From assembly GCA_013043945.1 (NCBI GenBank), contig JABEUW010000141.1, positions 1 to 10,549 on the forward strand: DNA of 10,549 nt. The letters are read 5' to 3'. A model generated the notes under the pieces. It was not told the origin of the DNA. It did no database searches and was given only the letters and a program-made list of their open reading frames with translations. This document shows positions 1 through 5,806 of this stretch, piece by piece. Positions within the stretch are counted from its first letter, which is position 1. Every line of letters begins with the position of its first letter. The DNA comes from Vulcanimicrobiota bacterium (GTDB lineage Bacteria; Vulcanimicrobiota; Vulcanimicrobiia; Vulcanimicrobiales; Vulcanimicrobiaceae). The position numbers and the translations under genes are program-made.

Positions 1-15
1 GGCGAGCATTGAATC

Positions 16-53
16 TTGTCACATCGAGTAGGTTGCGCAGCAACCGTATCAAG
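16..53 (+). repeat. REP-like structured element, copy A
   Basis: The conserved left flank TTGTCAC-AT-CGAGTAG (16-31) leads into a stem GTTGC (32-36), loop GCA, stem GCAAC (40-44), and then the right flank CGTATC-AAG (45-53). Copy B at 76-113, on the opposite strand, has the same flanks but a different, still perfectly paired stem. Conserved flanks around a covarying stem are what short palindromic intergenic repeats (REP-like) show. That other copies exist in the genome is inference. Confidence 0.6.
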
Positions 54-75
54 ATGCGCCCGCTCTCCGGGTCGC

Positions 76-113
76 CTCGATACGCCGCTTTCAGCGGCTA
101 CTCGGCGTGACAA
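76..113 (-). repeat. REP-like structured element, copy B (inverted to copy A)
   Basis: Read on the minus strand it is TTGTCAC-GC-CGAGTAG, stem CCGCT, loop GAA, stem AGCGG, then CGTATC-GAG. The flanks match copy A almost base for base, while all five stem pairs keep complementarity with largely different bases. The two copies face each other across 22 bp (54-75), which itself holds CCCG-N5-CGGG. The 16-113 unit therefore resembles a REP doublet (REPIN-like). Confidence 0.6.
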
Positions 114-175
114 TGTTCGGCTACTCGGCGTGACAATGTTCGGCTACTCGGCGTGACAACGTTCGGCTACTCGGC
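95..175. repeat. 23-bp tandem repeat, about 3.5 copies
   Basis: Units start at 95, 118 and 141, with a 12-base partial unit at 164-175. Each begins CGGCTACTCGGCGTGACAA. Unit 3 has one change (AACGTT for AATGTT). The unit equals the outer half of REP-like copy B plus a few bases, so the array probably grew by tandem duplication of that half. The partial last unit supplies the stop codon (167-169) of the acetyltransferase gene that follows. Confidence 0.85.
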
Positions 176-619
176 ACCGCCTAACGCGCGCTCCATCTCG
201 ACGTGCGCGATGCCGGCATCGAGAAACTCCGGACCGTGTGCGGTGAAGCCTGCGCGCTCGTAAAACCCGCGCGCATGCGTCTGTGCATGCAGCACGACGC
301 GCGCGTACCCGCGCTTTCCCGCCTCGGCGACGAGCGCGTCGAGCATCGCACGGCCGCAGCCTCGCCCGCGAAATTCCGCACGCACCGCCATACGCCCGAT
401 CTGCACCGCACCGTCGGGGCGCGCGAAGAATCGCCCGGCGGCGGCGGGGCACCCGTCGAGCGCGAGCAGCACGTGGCAAGCACTCGCATCGCTCCGATCG
501 TGCGCGTCGATCTCTTCTTCCTCGGGGACACCCTGCTCGCGCACGAACACCTCGCGCCGCACCTCAAAGGCACGTGCCATTCGCTCGTCGTCATCTACGC
601 CAAAGAGCTCGACCCTCAT
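167..619 (-). CDS. GNAT family N-acetyltransferase (ElaA/YjcF-like)
   Basis: A single-domain acetyl-CoA-dependent N-acetyltransferase of about 150 residues, the usual length for the family. The N-terminal segment VRREVFVREQGVPEEEEID (about residues 20-38) is the signature of the ElaA/YjcF-like subgroup. The acetyl-CoA pyrophosphate-binding loop is FRGRGCGRA (about 83-91), preceded by the beta-4 strand QIGRMAV, and GFYERAGF (about 118-125) is the usual motif B. The substrate cannot be read from the sequence. The start chosen is ATG at 619. A GTG at 622 is equally possible, with GGAAG (629-633) 6 to 9 bases upstream. The gene is divergent from the glycosyltransferase with only about 20 bases between start codons. 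Its stop lies in the 23-bp tandem array, so its last residues may have been altered by repeat expansion. Confidence 0.88.
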   Translation of the reverse strand: MRVELFGVDDDERMARAFEVRREVFVREQGVPEEEEIDAHDRSDASACHVLLALDGCPAAAGRFFARPDGAVQIGRMAVRAEFRGRGCGRAMLDALVAEAGKRGYARVVLHAQTHARGFYERAGFTAHGPEFLDAGIAHVEMERALGGAE

Positions 620-639
620 CACGGCGAACTTCCGCCCCC

Positions 640-1713
640 ATGGCCGAACTCTTCTCGCTCGCGGTCGATGCGCGGGTTCTTACCGGCGATACGCGCGGGA
701 TCGGGCGCTACGCTCGCGCGGTGCTGCGCCGGCTCGCCGCGCGCGAGGATCTCGCGCTCACGCTTTTGCTTCCCGAGTGCTTCCCCTGGCTGCGAAAGGG
801 CGCCCTCGCCCGCGCGATCGGTTCGGAGCGCTTTCGAGTCACGACTCGCCTCCCGCAGCGAACGCATCTGCTCTGGCATCCCGCAAACGGGAGCTTCTTC
901 TCGGCATCGGGGGTGCCGTCGGTCGCCACGATCCACGATGCGGTGCCGTTCCGTTTCCCCAACCCCGACCGCGTCGCAGGCGAACGCGAACGCGAGCCGT
1001 TTCTTCGCTCGGTGCGCGAATCGACGCATTTTATCGCGGTATCCCAATTCGGCGCCTCCGAACTCACCGAGGCGTTGAGTATTCCGAACGATCGCATCGA
1101 GGTGATCCCGCACGGTGTGGAGCGGAGTTTTACCCCAGGTGTGCCGGATGCACTTCCCGGCTCGCTCCGCGCGGGCGCGTATCTACTCTTCGTCGGCGAT
1201 CCCGGCACCGAACGACGTAAAAACTTTTCCCTGCTCGCTCAAGCGCACGCCCGTGCCTTTCCCAATGGGAATCCGCCGCTCGTCGTTGTCGGCCCACGCG
1301 CAGCGGAGTACGGCGCGAGCATCTATGCGGGCGAACTCCGCGACGATATTCTCGGGAGCGAGAACTCCGCGCTGCGCTCGCTCTACCGCGGCGCGCGCGC
1401 GCTCTGCGTTCCTTCGTTGCACGAGACCTTCGGGATGCCCGGCATCGAGGCGATGGCCTGCGGTACGCCGGTCCTCGCTTCGCAGGCGAGTTGCCTCCCG
1501 GAGATCTACGGCGATGCCGCCGTATTTTCTCCCCCCGAGGACGCCACGGCATGGAGCCGCGAACTCGCACGCATCGTCAACGACGATACATTTCATAGCG
1601 ACCTGCGCGAACGCGGGCTGCAGCGTGCCGCCGAGTACGATTGGGATCGCAGCGCCGCCACGCATTTCGCACTCTTCCAGCGCGTCGCCGCCGCCGCGCG
1701 CGCACGAGCATGA
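640..1713 (+). CDS. Glycosyltransferase, GT4 family
   Basis: A 357-residue GT-B fold glycosyltransferase of family GT4, which transfers a sugar from an activated donor in cytoplasmic assembly of glycans or glycolipids. The N-terminal acceptor-side domain starts with the typical LAVDAR...TGDTRGIGRYARAVL (residues 7-29). It includes ATIHDAVPFRFP (96-107) and the VSQFGASEL segment (134-142). The linker is VIPHGVERSF (155-164), and the donor domain begins at YLLFVGDPGTERRKN (181-195). The GT4 E-x7-E motif is HETFGMPGIE, with E262 and E270, followed by AMACGTPVLAS (271-281). An open upstream extension exists, but it overlaps the divergent acetyltransferase and lacks family sequence, so the ATG at 640 is preferred. 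No strong ribosome site is visible. The gene is coupled to the Nudix gene by an ATGA overlap. Sugar and acceptor are unknown. Confidence 0.93.
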   Translation: MAELFSLAVDARVLTGDTRGIGRYARAVLRRLAAREDLALTLLLPECFPWLRKGALARAIGSERFRVTTRLPQRTHLLWHPANGSFFSASGVPSVATIHDAVPFRFPNPDRVAGEREREPFLRSVRESTHFIAVSQFGASELTEALSIPNDRIEVIPHGVERSFTPGVPDALPGSLRAGAYLLFVGDPGTERRKNFSLLAQAHARAFPNGNPPLVVVGPRAAEYGASIYAGELRDDILGSENSALRSLYRGARALCVPSLHETFGMPGIEAMACGTPVLASQASCLPEIYGDAAVFSPPEDATAWSRELARIVNDDTFHSDLRERGLQRAAEYDWDRSAATHFALFQRVAAAARARA

Positions 1714-2204
1714 GCGAGCGCATCGAACGCATTCACCTCGCTACCGGTTTGCTCCGCCGCGGCGATCGCGTGCTGCTGGTCGCCTCGCAGTACGAGTTCC
1801 CGCGCGAGCCGCTCTGGGGGCTTCCGGGCGGTCACCAACAAGGGCGCGAATCCCTCGCTCGCTGCGCGGAGCGAGAGTGCTTCGAAGAGACGGGGCTCCG
1901 AGCGCGGAGCGGCGAGCTTCTCTACCTCAGCGAGAGTTTCGACGGCAACACGCACTACCTCAACAGCACGTTCGCAGTCGAAGCCGAGGGCGAGCCGCAG
2001 ATTCCCGAGCACGACGATCGCGTCGTTGCCGTTGAATTCGTGCCGATCTCCGAGATCGCCACGCGCATGGCCGTCGCCGTCGTGCGCGATCCGCTCCTGG
2101 CAACGCTCGAACGCCCGGGCGAACGACGTTACTTCTTCTTCGATTCCGCCGACGTCAGCGTTCGGTTCGCGCGCTCGCGCCAATCGCGCGATTCTAAGAC
2201 GTGA
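1710..2204 (+). CDS. Nudix hydrolase
   Basis: A 164-residue protein of the Nudix family, which hydrolyses nucleoside diphosphates linked to another moiety using divalent metal. The Nudix box is complete at residues 41-63: G-x5-E-x7-RE-C-F-EE-T-G-L, with catalytic E59 and E60. It is preceded by LWGLPGGH (35-42). The ATG overlaps the glycosyltransferase TGA (ATGA), so the two genes are probably co-translated. The reading frame stays open a little further upstream but only inside the glycosyltransferase. The last 76 bases overlap, tail to tail, the acetyltransferase on the other strand; the Nudix residues from about 140 on are encoded there and look like a dispensable C-terminal tail. Substrate is unknown. 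Pairing with a sugar transferase makes a nucleotide-sugar or housecleaning role possible, but that is inference. Confidence 0.92.
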   Translation: MSERIERIHLATGLLRRGDRVLLVASQYEFPREPLWGLPGGHQQGRESLARCAERECFEETGLRARSGELLYLSESFDGNTHYLNSTFAVEAEGEPQIPEHDDRVVAVEFVPISEIATRMAVAVVRDPLLATLERPGERRYFFFDSADVSVRFARSRQSRDSKT

Positions 2205-2710
2205 GCGATCACGTCGACCGGCTCTCCGCCGACCGTCGCCCCACGCGGTAACGTGATATCGCGCGTGAATCCCAACCGTTCGAGCACGGCAATCGAGGCG
2301 GAATTTTTCGGCACGCAGTACGCGCAGAGGCGCTGCAGATGGACGACCGCAAACGCCTCGTCGATCAGCGCGGTGACCGCCTCGGTGGCATAACCGCGGC
2401 CGCGAAATTCCGCAAGCAACGTATATCCCACTTCCGCAGCTCCCGGTTCGCGTTCGGGAATTCGTAACGAGATCCAGCCGGCATTCTCGCCCGTCTCGCG
2501 CAGCACGACGAGCCACTCGTAGCGCCCGTGTTGCCCGGAGCCGAGGTGGAGCGGTCGCCGCGAGACGCTCTCGACGAATGCCGTCAAGCGCAAGCCGGGG
2601 AGATCCTGAAAAGCGCGCAGATCGGCCGCCTGGAGAATCTGCCACAACTGGTCGGCGTTGAGCGCGCTCACCGGCTCGAGCCGCAACCGTTCGGTTAGCA
2701 TCACGCGCAT
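2129..2710 (-). CDS. GNAT N-acetyltransferase, RimJ/RimL type
   Basis: About 193 residues with the RimJ/RimL (Acetyltransf_3) layout. It opens with LTERLRLEPVS (5-15). The central strand ends in EVGYTLLAEFRGRGYATEAV (93-112), which contains the acetyl-CoA loop RGRGYA (103-108). It then has VPKNSASIAVLERLGF (133-148), the motif typical of this subfamily. Known members acetylate ribosomal-protein N-termini, aminoglycosides or other amines; the target here cannot be told. The start is ATG 2710 or the in-frame ATG 2701, the latter giving the family-typical MLTERLRL opening. The 3' end overlaps the Nudix gene by 76 bp on opposite strands. The C-terminal tail after about residue 172 lies in the overlap and ends in ESKKK. 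Confidence 0.9.
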   Translation of the reverse strand: MRVMLTERLRLEPVSALNADQLWQILQAADLRAFQDLPGLRLTAFVESVSRRPLHLGSGQHGRYEWLVVLRETGENAGWISLRIPEREPGAAEVGYTLLAEFRGRGYATEAVTALIDEAFAVVHLQRLCAYCVPKNSASIAVLERLGFTRDITLPRGATVGGEPVDVIAHVLESRDWRERANRTLTSAESKKK

Positions 2711-2757
2711 CGGGGAGAGCCCTTGTCGGCGGCACGCTGGTGCGTGAAGGAAGCGAT

Positions 2758-2763
2758 GGAGGG
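2758..2763 (+). promoter_or_regulatory. Shine-Dalgarno site fixing the DUF3465 start
   Basis: GGAGGG lies six bases before ATG 2770. The reading frame also opens with a GTG at 2740, but the strong site makes ATG 2770 the much better start. Confidence 0.75.
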
Positions 2764-2769
2764 TACACG

Positions 2770-3105
2770 ATGATACCGATTGCTACCGCCTATCACACCA
2801 ACGGCCGCTGCGAGGTCGCGTTTTCGGCGCGCGTCCTCGACGCACCGCACTTTTTTTTCGGCACCAACACGCAATGCGAACACGAAGCATTCGACGCGAG
2901 CACCACGGCCGGTCCGGTCGAAATCGTCGATAACGTTGGCCTCGCTCCGCGCATTCCGCTCCACGCCGGCGACCGGATCGAGGTCCGCGGCGAGATGGTT
3001 CACGATAGCGACCGCGCCGAACCGATCGTTCATTGGACGCATCGCGATCCCGCGGGGAGGCATATCGATGGTTTTATTCGCGTTCACGGAGAGACCTATG
3101 CGTGA
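2770..3105 (+). CDS. DUF3465 family protein
   Basis: A 111-residue protein with the features of DUF3465. The diagnostic second half GDRIEVRGEM (67-76), PIVHWTHRDPAGRHIDGFIR (85-104) and the ending HGETYA match the family pattern of a GD-I-x-RGE strand, then VHWTHHDP, then a G-W/F-I-x-x-x-G-x-x-Y tail. The function of the family is unknown; the compact beta-rich pattern would suit an OB-like small domain. There is no signal peptide on the chosen start, so it appears cytoplasmic unless another start is used. Two cysteines (C14, C36) could pair. It stands alone on the plus strand, between a divergent acetyltransferase (59 bp gap) and a convergent gene whose last 10 bases overlap it. Confidence 0.75.
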   Translation: MIPIATAYHTNGRCEVAFSARVLDAPHFFFGTNTQCEHEAFDASTTAGPVEIVDNVGLAPRIPLHAGDRIEVRGEMVHDSDRAEPIVHWTHRDPAGRHIDGFIRVHGETYA

Positions 3106-3743
3106 CGGGCGCGCTCGCGCGCGGTAGCGACGTCACGCCGGAACTCCTCGGGGCCGAACGCTTCGAAGGCGCGCACCATCTCTTCGTAGCGAGGATCGAG
3201 GAGCGAACTGCTCTGCACCTCGAGCACGCCGTTCGTCGAACGCGCCACGTCGATGTGCATGGAGTGATACCGCGCGGCCGTCGTCGCCCAGAAATGCGGG
3301 TCGCTAAAGACGACGGTGCGGCTCCCACTCTTGCCGCCGACGCTCTGCTTGACGGCGAGCGTGTAGATCGGATCGCCGCTCGAACGCGGCGCCTTATTGG
3401 TGAGCTTCCAGAGCCCTTTCTGTTCGAGCGCTTCGAAGAAAAACGAGACGTTATAGGTGGTATGCGGTGGTTGCGTGACCTTCACCAGCAAGCCATGGTA
3501 GCTGCGAACGTGATAGGTGTAGCGCGAGATCCCGTTGATATCGGTAATGTGATAGCGCTCTTCGTAGAGCGGTGGCTTCGGGTAGCGAATCGTCAACGTC
3601 AGATCGATCGAACTGGGCGCGTGCGCGACGCGAACGACGCCGTTCCACCGGTTGAGCTCGTCGGCGGCATAAAAGTTCCATCCCCACACCACCAAAATCG
3701 CCGATACGACGAACATGAAGATCGCAAAGCTATGGCGTCGCAT
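3096..3743 (-). CDS. Membrane-anchored protein of unknown function
   Basis: A 215-residue protein not recognised as a named family. Residues about 4-24 (HSFAIFMFVVSAILVVWGWNF) form one hydrophobic segment after MRR, so it is an inner-membrane anchor or uncleaved signal, with the rest outside. The soluble part is rich in beta-type alternation (SIDLTLTIRYPKPP, SRYTYHVRSYHGLLVKV, YNVSFFFEALEQKGLWKL). It ends with a charged helical tail (EEMVRAFEAFGPEEFRRDV). The start ATG 3743 overlaps the end of the RNase HI gene by 14 bases, which suggests one transcript. Earlier starts (ATG 3776, TTG 3779) would only lengthen the cytoplasmic tip. The 3' end overlaps the DUF3465 gene by 10 bases. Confidence 0.75.
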   Translation of the reverse strand: MRRHSFAIFMFVVSAILVVWGWNFYAADELNRWNGVVRVAHAPSSIDLTLTIRYPKPPLYEERYHITDINGISRYTYHVRSYHGLLVKVTQPPHTTYNVSFFFEALEQKGLWKLTNKAPRSSGDPIYTLAVKQSVGGKSGSRTVVFSDPHFWATTAARYHSMHIDVARSTNGVLEVQSSSLLDPRYEEMVRAFEAFGPEEFRRDVATARERARHA

Positions 3744-4182
3744 CGGCTCGCTCGTTCGCCGAACGCTGCTCGGCATCAAGGACGCGATTCACAAGGGCGT
3801 CCGCGAGCTTATTGAGCTTGCGCGGTACGTGGCCGATATCGACGGATTGAAAGCGACGCAAGAGTTCGAGCGCGCGTCGATGTAACGGCTGGAGTGCCGC
3901 ATTCTTGACACGATACTCACCCAATAATTGTTTCACCACGAGCTCCGAGTCGAGCCGCACGGTCAGCGTTTGCACTCCGAGGCGCGCAGCAGCTTCGAGG
4001 CCGGCGAGTAGGCCGTTCCACTCGGCGACGTTGTTGGTTGCATGTCCGAGATAGCGAAAGGCCTCCTCGATCACCGTACCGCCGTCGTCGATAAGCACCG
4101 CCGCGCCGGCGGCAGGGCCGGGGTTATTCCTGGCGCCGCCGTCGGCAAAGAGCGTTACGTGGTGGGGCCCCTGCGTCTCCAT
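3730..4182 (-). CDS. Ribonuclease HI family protein
   Basis: A 150-residue RNase H fold enzyme that cuts the RNA strand of RNA-DNA hybrids. All four acidic catalytic residues are visible: D14 in LFADGGARNNPGPA, E54 in NNVAEWNGL, D78 in VRLDSELV and D128 in NKLADAL. The basic-protrusion region of E. coli RnhA is short here, and the layout is like the short RnhA relatives of archaea and Gram-positives. No N-terminal hybrid-binding domain is present. The start ATG 4182 is preceded closely by GAGGAG. The frame remains open further upstream, but that stretch runs into the divergent sulfotransferase-like gene and has no family similarity. It is the first gene of a pair with the membrane protein downstream. 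Confidence 0.9.
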   Translation of the reverse strand: METQGPHHVTLFADGGARNNPGPAAGAAVLIDDGGTVIEEAFRYLGHATNNVAEWNGLLAGLEAAARLGVQTLTVRLDSELVVKQLLGEYRVKNAALQPLHRRALELLRRFQSVDIGHVPRKLNKLADALVNRVLDAEQRSANERADATP

Positions 4183-4209
4183 ACGCTCCTCGATTAGCCA
4201 GAGCGCAGG

Positions 4210-4250
4210 CTTTCTCCGGCTGCCAGGGCAGCTACGCTGCAGCGAGAAAG
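4210..4250. promoter_or_regulatory. Nested dyads in the RNase HI / sulfotransferase divergent gap
   Basis: CTTTCTC (4210-4216) pairs with GAGAAAG (4244-4250), and inside it GCTGC (4219-4223) pairs with GCAGC (4239-4243), giving a 12-bp stem with a two-base bulge. The interior also holds alternative dyads: GCTGCC-AG-GGCAGC (4219-4232) and the perfect palindrome CGCTGCAGCG (4235-4244). The right arm contains the purine-rich ribosome-binding stretch of the sulfotransferase-like gene. It could be an operator shared by the divergent genes or an mRNA hairpin hiding that site; both are inference. Confidence 0.4.
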
Positions 4251-4260
4251 GTCGTACGTT

Positions 4261-5286
4261 GTGGAAGGCAACAACGAGAAAAAGACCCTCGTCTTGCATA
4301 TCGGAACGCATAAAACCGGCACGACGGCACTTCAAGCTATGCTGATCCTCAACCAGCAGGTCCTCGCTCGGCAGGGAATCGTCGTCCCCAATACGGGGCG
4401 TATCCACGAAACCGAGGAGTACGATACCCCGGGGCATCACGCACTCGCCTGGGAGATTGCGAAGCCTCCCCCATACGAACTCGTTGCGCGCGCGATCGAG
4501 GAATTAGCGGCGGCAGCAGCCCGTACCGCCGTGGTGAGCAGCGAGGAATTCCACCCGCTCCATCATCGCATCGAGATTATGTCGGCTCTCCGAGCGGAAT
4601 TTGCCGACGCCGGGTACCGCACGGTCGTGGTGCTCTATCTCCGCGCTCAAGCACGCTACGCCGAATCGATCTTTCAGCAGAACGTTCGCGACCATCGGAA
4701 CCCGTCGTTCGCAGCATTTATCGAAGAGATCCTCGCCAACGGTCGCATCGATTTCGAACGGACTCGATTCGAATTCGAGTATAGCCGGATGCTCGAGGCA
4801 CTATCCCTTTCCTTCGGGGCCGAGAACATCGTCGTGCGCCCCTACCTTCCCGATCGTGGCCCCGAACATCTCCATCAGGATTTTCTGCGCGTCGTCGGCA
4901 TGTTGCACGGATCGTTAGCGATGGATTTTACGATGACGGTTGCAAACGAAAGCTATACGTTACGAAAACTCTTGCAGGCGCTCCACCGCAATCTTCGTGG
5001 CGGCACGGCGATCGACGACGGCGACACCCTCGCCCTCGCCCGGGAACTCGTACCCCATTTTGATGAACGCATGCTCGACCACCGATTCCTCTTGTTGCAA
5101 TATGCCGAAACGCTCGCCTTCTTACAGCGCTTCGCGCCCGATAATGCCGTCGTCGCCGGACGCTCGGGAGCGCATATTCCCTTTCAATCGCCGGGTGATC
5201 TCCCACCACCGGAGCATCCAATTTGGGCGGAATCCGCGATACACCGAGCGCTCTTCGAGCGTGCGAGCGAAGCCTGGAAACGATAA
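4261..5286 (+). CDS. Sulfotransferase-like P-loop protein
   Basis: A 341-residue protein with the N-terminal P-loop LVLHIGTHKTGTTALQ (10-25), the form used by PAPS-dependent sulfotransferases to bind the 5'-phosphosulfate. The second expected element, VVVLYLRAQARYAESIFQQ (122-140) with R128 and S136, matches the 3'-phosphate-binding strand and helix of the family. Members transfer sulfate to sugars, lipids or small molecules; the acceptor here is unknown, and the C-terminal half is not closely recognisable. It starts with GTG at 4261, preceded by the purine-rich GAGAAAGG (4244-4251) with a 9-base spacer. The divergent RNase HI start is 78 bp away, and the gap carries nested inverted repeats. 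Forty-six bases separate it from the next gene, which seems to have its own promoter. Confidence 0.82.
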   Translation: MEGNNEKKTLVLHIGTHKTGTTALQAMLILNQQVLARQGIVVPNTGRIHETEEYDTPGHHALAWEIAKPPPYELVARAIEELAAAAARTAVVSSEEFHPLHHRIEIMSALRAEFADAGYRTVVVLYLRAQARYAESIFQQNVRDHRNPSFAAFIEEILANGRIDFERTRFEFEYSRMLEALSLSFGAENIVVRPYLPDRGPEHLHQDFLRVVGMLHGSLAMDFTMTVANESYTLRKLLQALHRNLRGGTAIDDGDTLALARELVPHFDERMLDHRFLLLQYAETLAFLQRFAPDNAVVAGRSGAHIPFQSPGDLPPPEHPIWAESAIHRALFERASEAWKR

Positions 5287-5297
5287 ACGAGAAATTC

Positions 5298-5332
5298 TTC
5301 GGTCGTGGATATCGCGCCATTACGATAGGGGC
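5298..5332 (+). promoter_or_regulatory. Possible promoter of the DUF305-type gene, leaderless geometry
   Basis: TACGAT (5321-5326) fits the TAnnnT form of a -10 box and ends exactly six bases before ATG 5333, so transcription would start at or beside the start codon. The best -35 at 17-bp spacing, TTCGGT (5298-5303), is poor. The same spacing, TAnnnT plus AGGGSC plus ATG, recurs before the excisionase-like gene. The AGGGG could instead act as a ribosome site for the second ATG (5336). Confidence 0.35.
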
Positions 5333-5782
5333 ATGATGAACACCCTTTCGTTACAACGCGTCGCCTTCGCAGCCGTCCTTGCGCTCGGAGCGATCGCCGT
5401 TACGCCTCCTCAAACGAGCAGGGAGCTCGCCCAGAGCGCTCCCGCAGCCACGATGATGCCGATGTCCGGAATGCAGATGGGCTCGGGGATGATGGGTTCC
5501 GCGAAAACGCCGGCCGAGCGAGCGATGCTCGAGGCAATGAAGAGCGGTATGGGGCATCCGGCCCAGATGGGCGGCACCGGCGCGATGGCGTGGTCTGGAA
5601 ATCCCGATCTCGATTATGTAACGATGGCACTCCATCACGCGAACGTCTCGCTCGCCATTGCGAAGGTTGAGCTGACCTACGGAAAAGATCCCGCAGCTCG
5701 CGCCATCGCCGAATCGACGATTGCAGAGCAAACCGCGCGGATCGAAAAACTGAAAGCGATTGTAGCGACGCTCCATCACTGA
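5333..5782 (+). CDS. Secreted Met-rich DUF305-type protein
   Basis: A 149-residue exported protein. Residues 1-22 (MMNTLSLQRV plus a hydrophobic AFAAVLALGAIAV core) are a signal peptide or anchor. A Met-rich linker follows, with seven Met in residues 41-54 (MMPMSGMQMGSGMM) and more to 85. The C-terminal helical domain (about 91-149) has the DUF305 pattern: DLDYVTMALHHANVSLA, then YGKDPAARAIAESTIAEQTARIEKL. The HH pair (101-102) and the E-Q helix match family conservation. Some DUF305 proteins (the cyanobacterial CopM group) bind copper in the periplasm, so a copper or other metal role is plausible but unproved. ATG 5333 and ATG 5336 are adjacent in frame. The gene converges on the M55 peptidase gene with a 24-bp gap. 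Confidence 0.8.
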   Translation: MMNTLSLQRVAFAAVLALGAIAVTPPQTSRELAQSAPAATMMPMSGMQMGSGMMGSAKTPAERAMLEAMKSGMGHPAQMGGTGAMAWSGNPDLDYVTMALHHANVSLAIAKVELTYGKDPAARAIAESTIAEQTARIEKLKAIVATLHH

Positions 5783-5806
5783 CGGGCTCCTAGGGCAAGC
5801 GCACGG

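Noticed and set aside
95..175. CRISPR array
   Set aside because: The 23-bp units are directly adjacent with no unique spacers; this is a simple tandem repeat derived from the REP-like element.
283..639. N-terminal extension of the glycosyltransferase frame
   Set aside because: It is antisense to the GNAT gene, is Arg-rich and lacks GT4 sequence; the family-like start is at 640.
1593..2768. Long minus-strand open frame of 391 codons
   Set aside because: It is antisense to the complete Nudix gene and overlaps the RimJ/RimL-type gene in another frame. Its translation is Arg/Ala-rich with no family motif, typical of GC-rich shadow frames.
4183..4440. N-terminal extension of RNase HI
   Set aside because: It overlaps the 5' end of the divergent sulfotransferase-like gene, including its P-loop, and adds no RNase H sequence.
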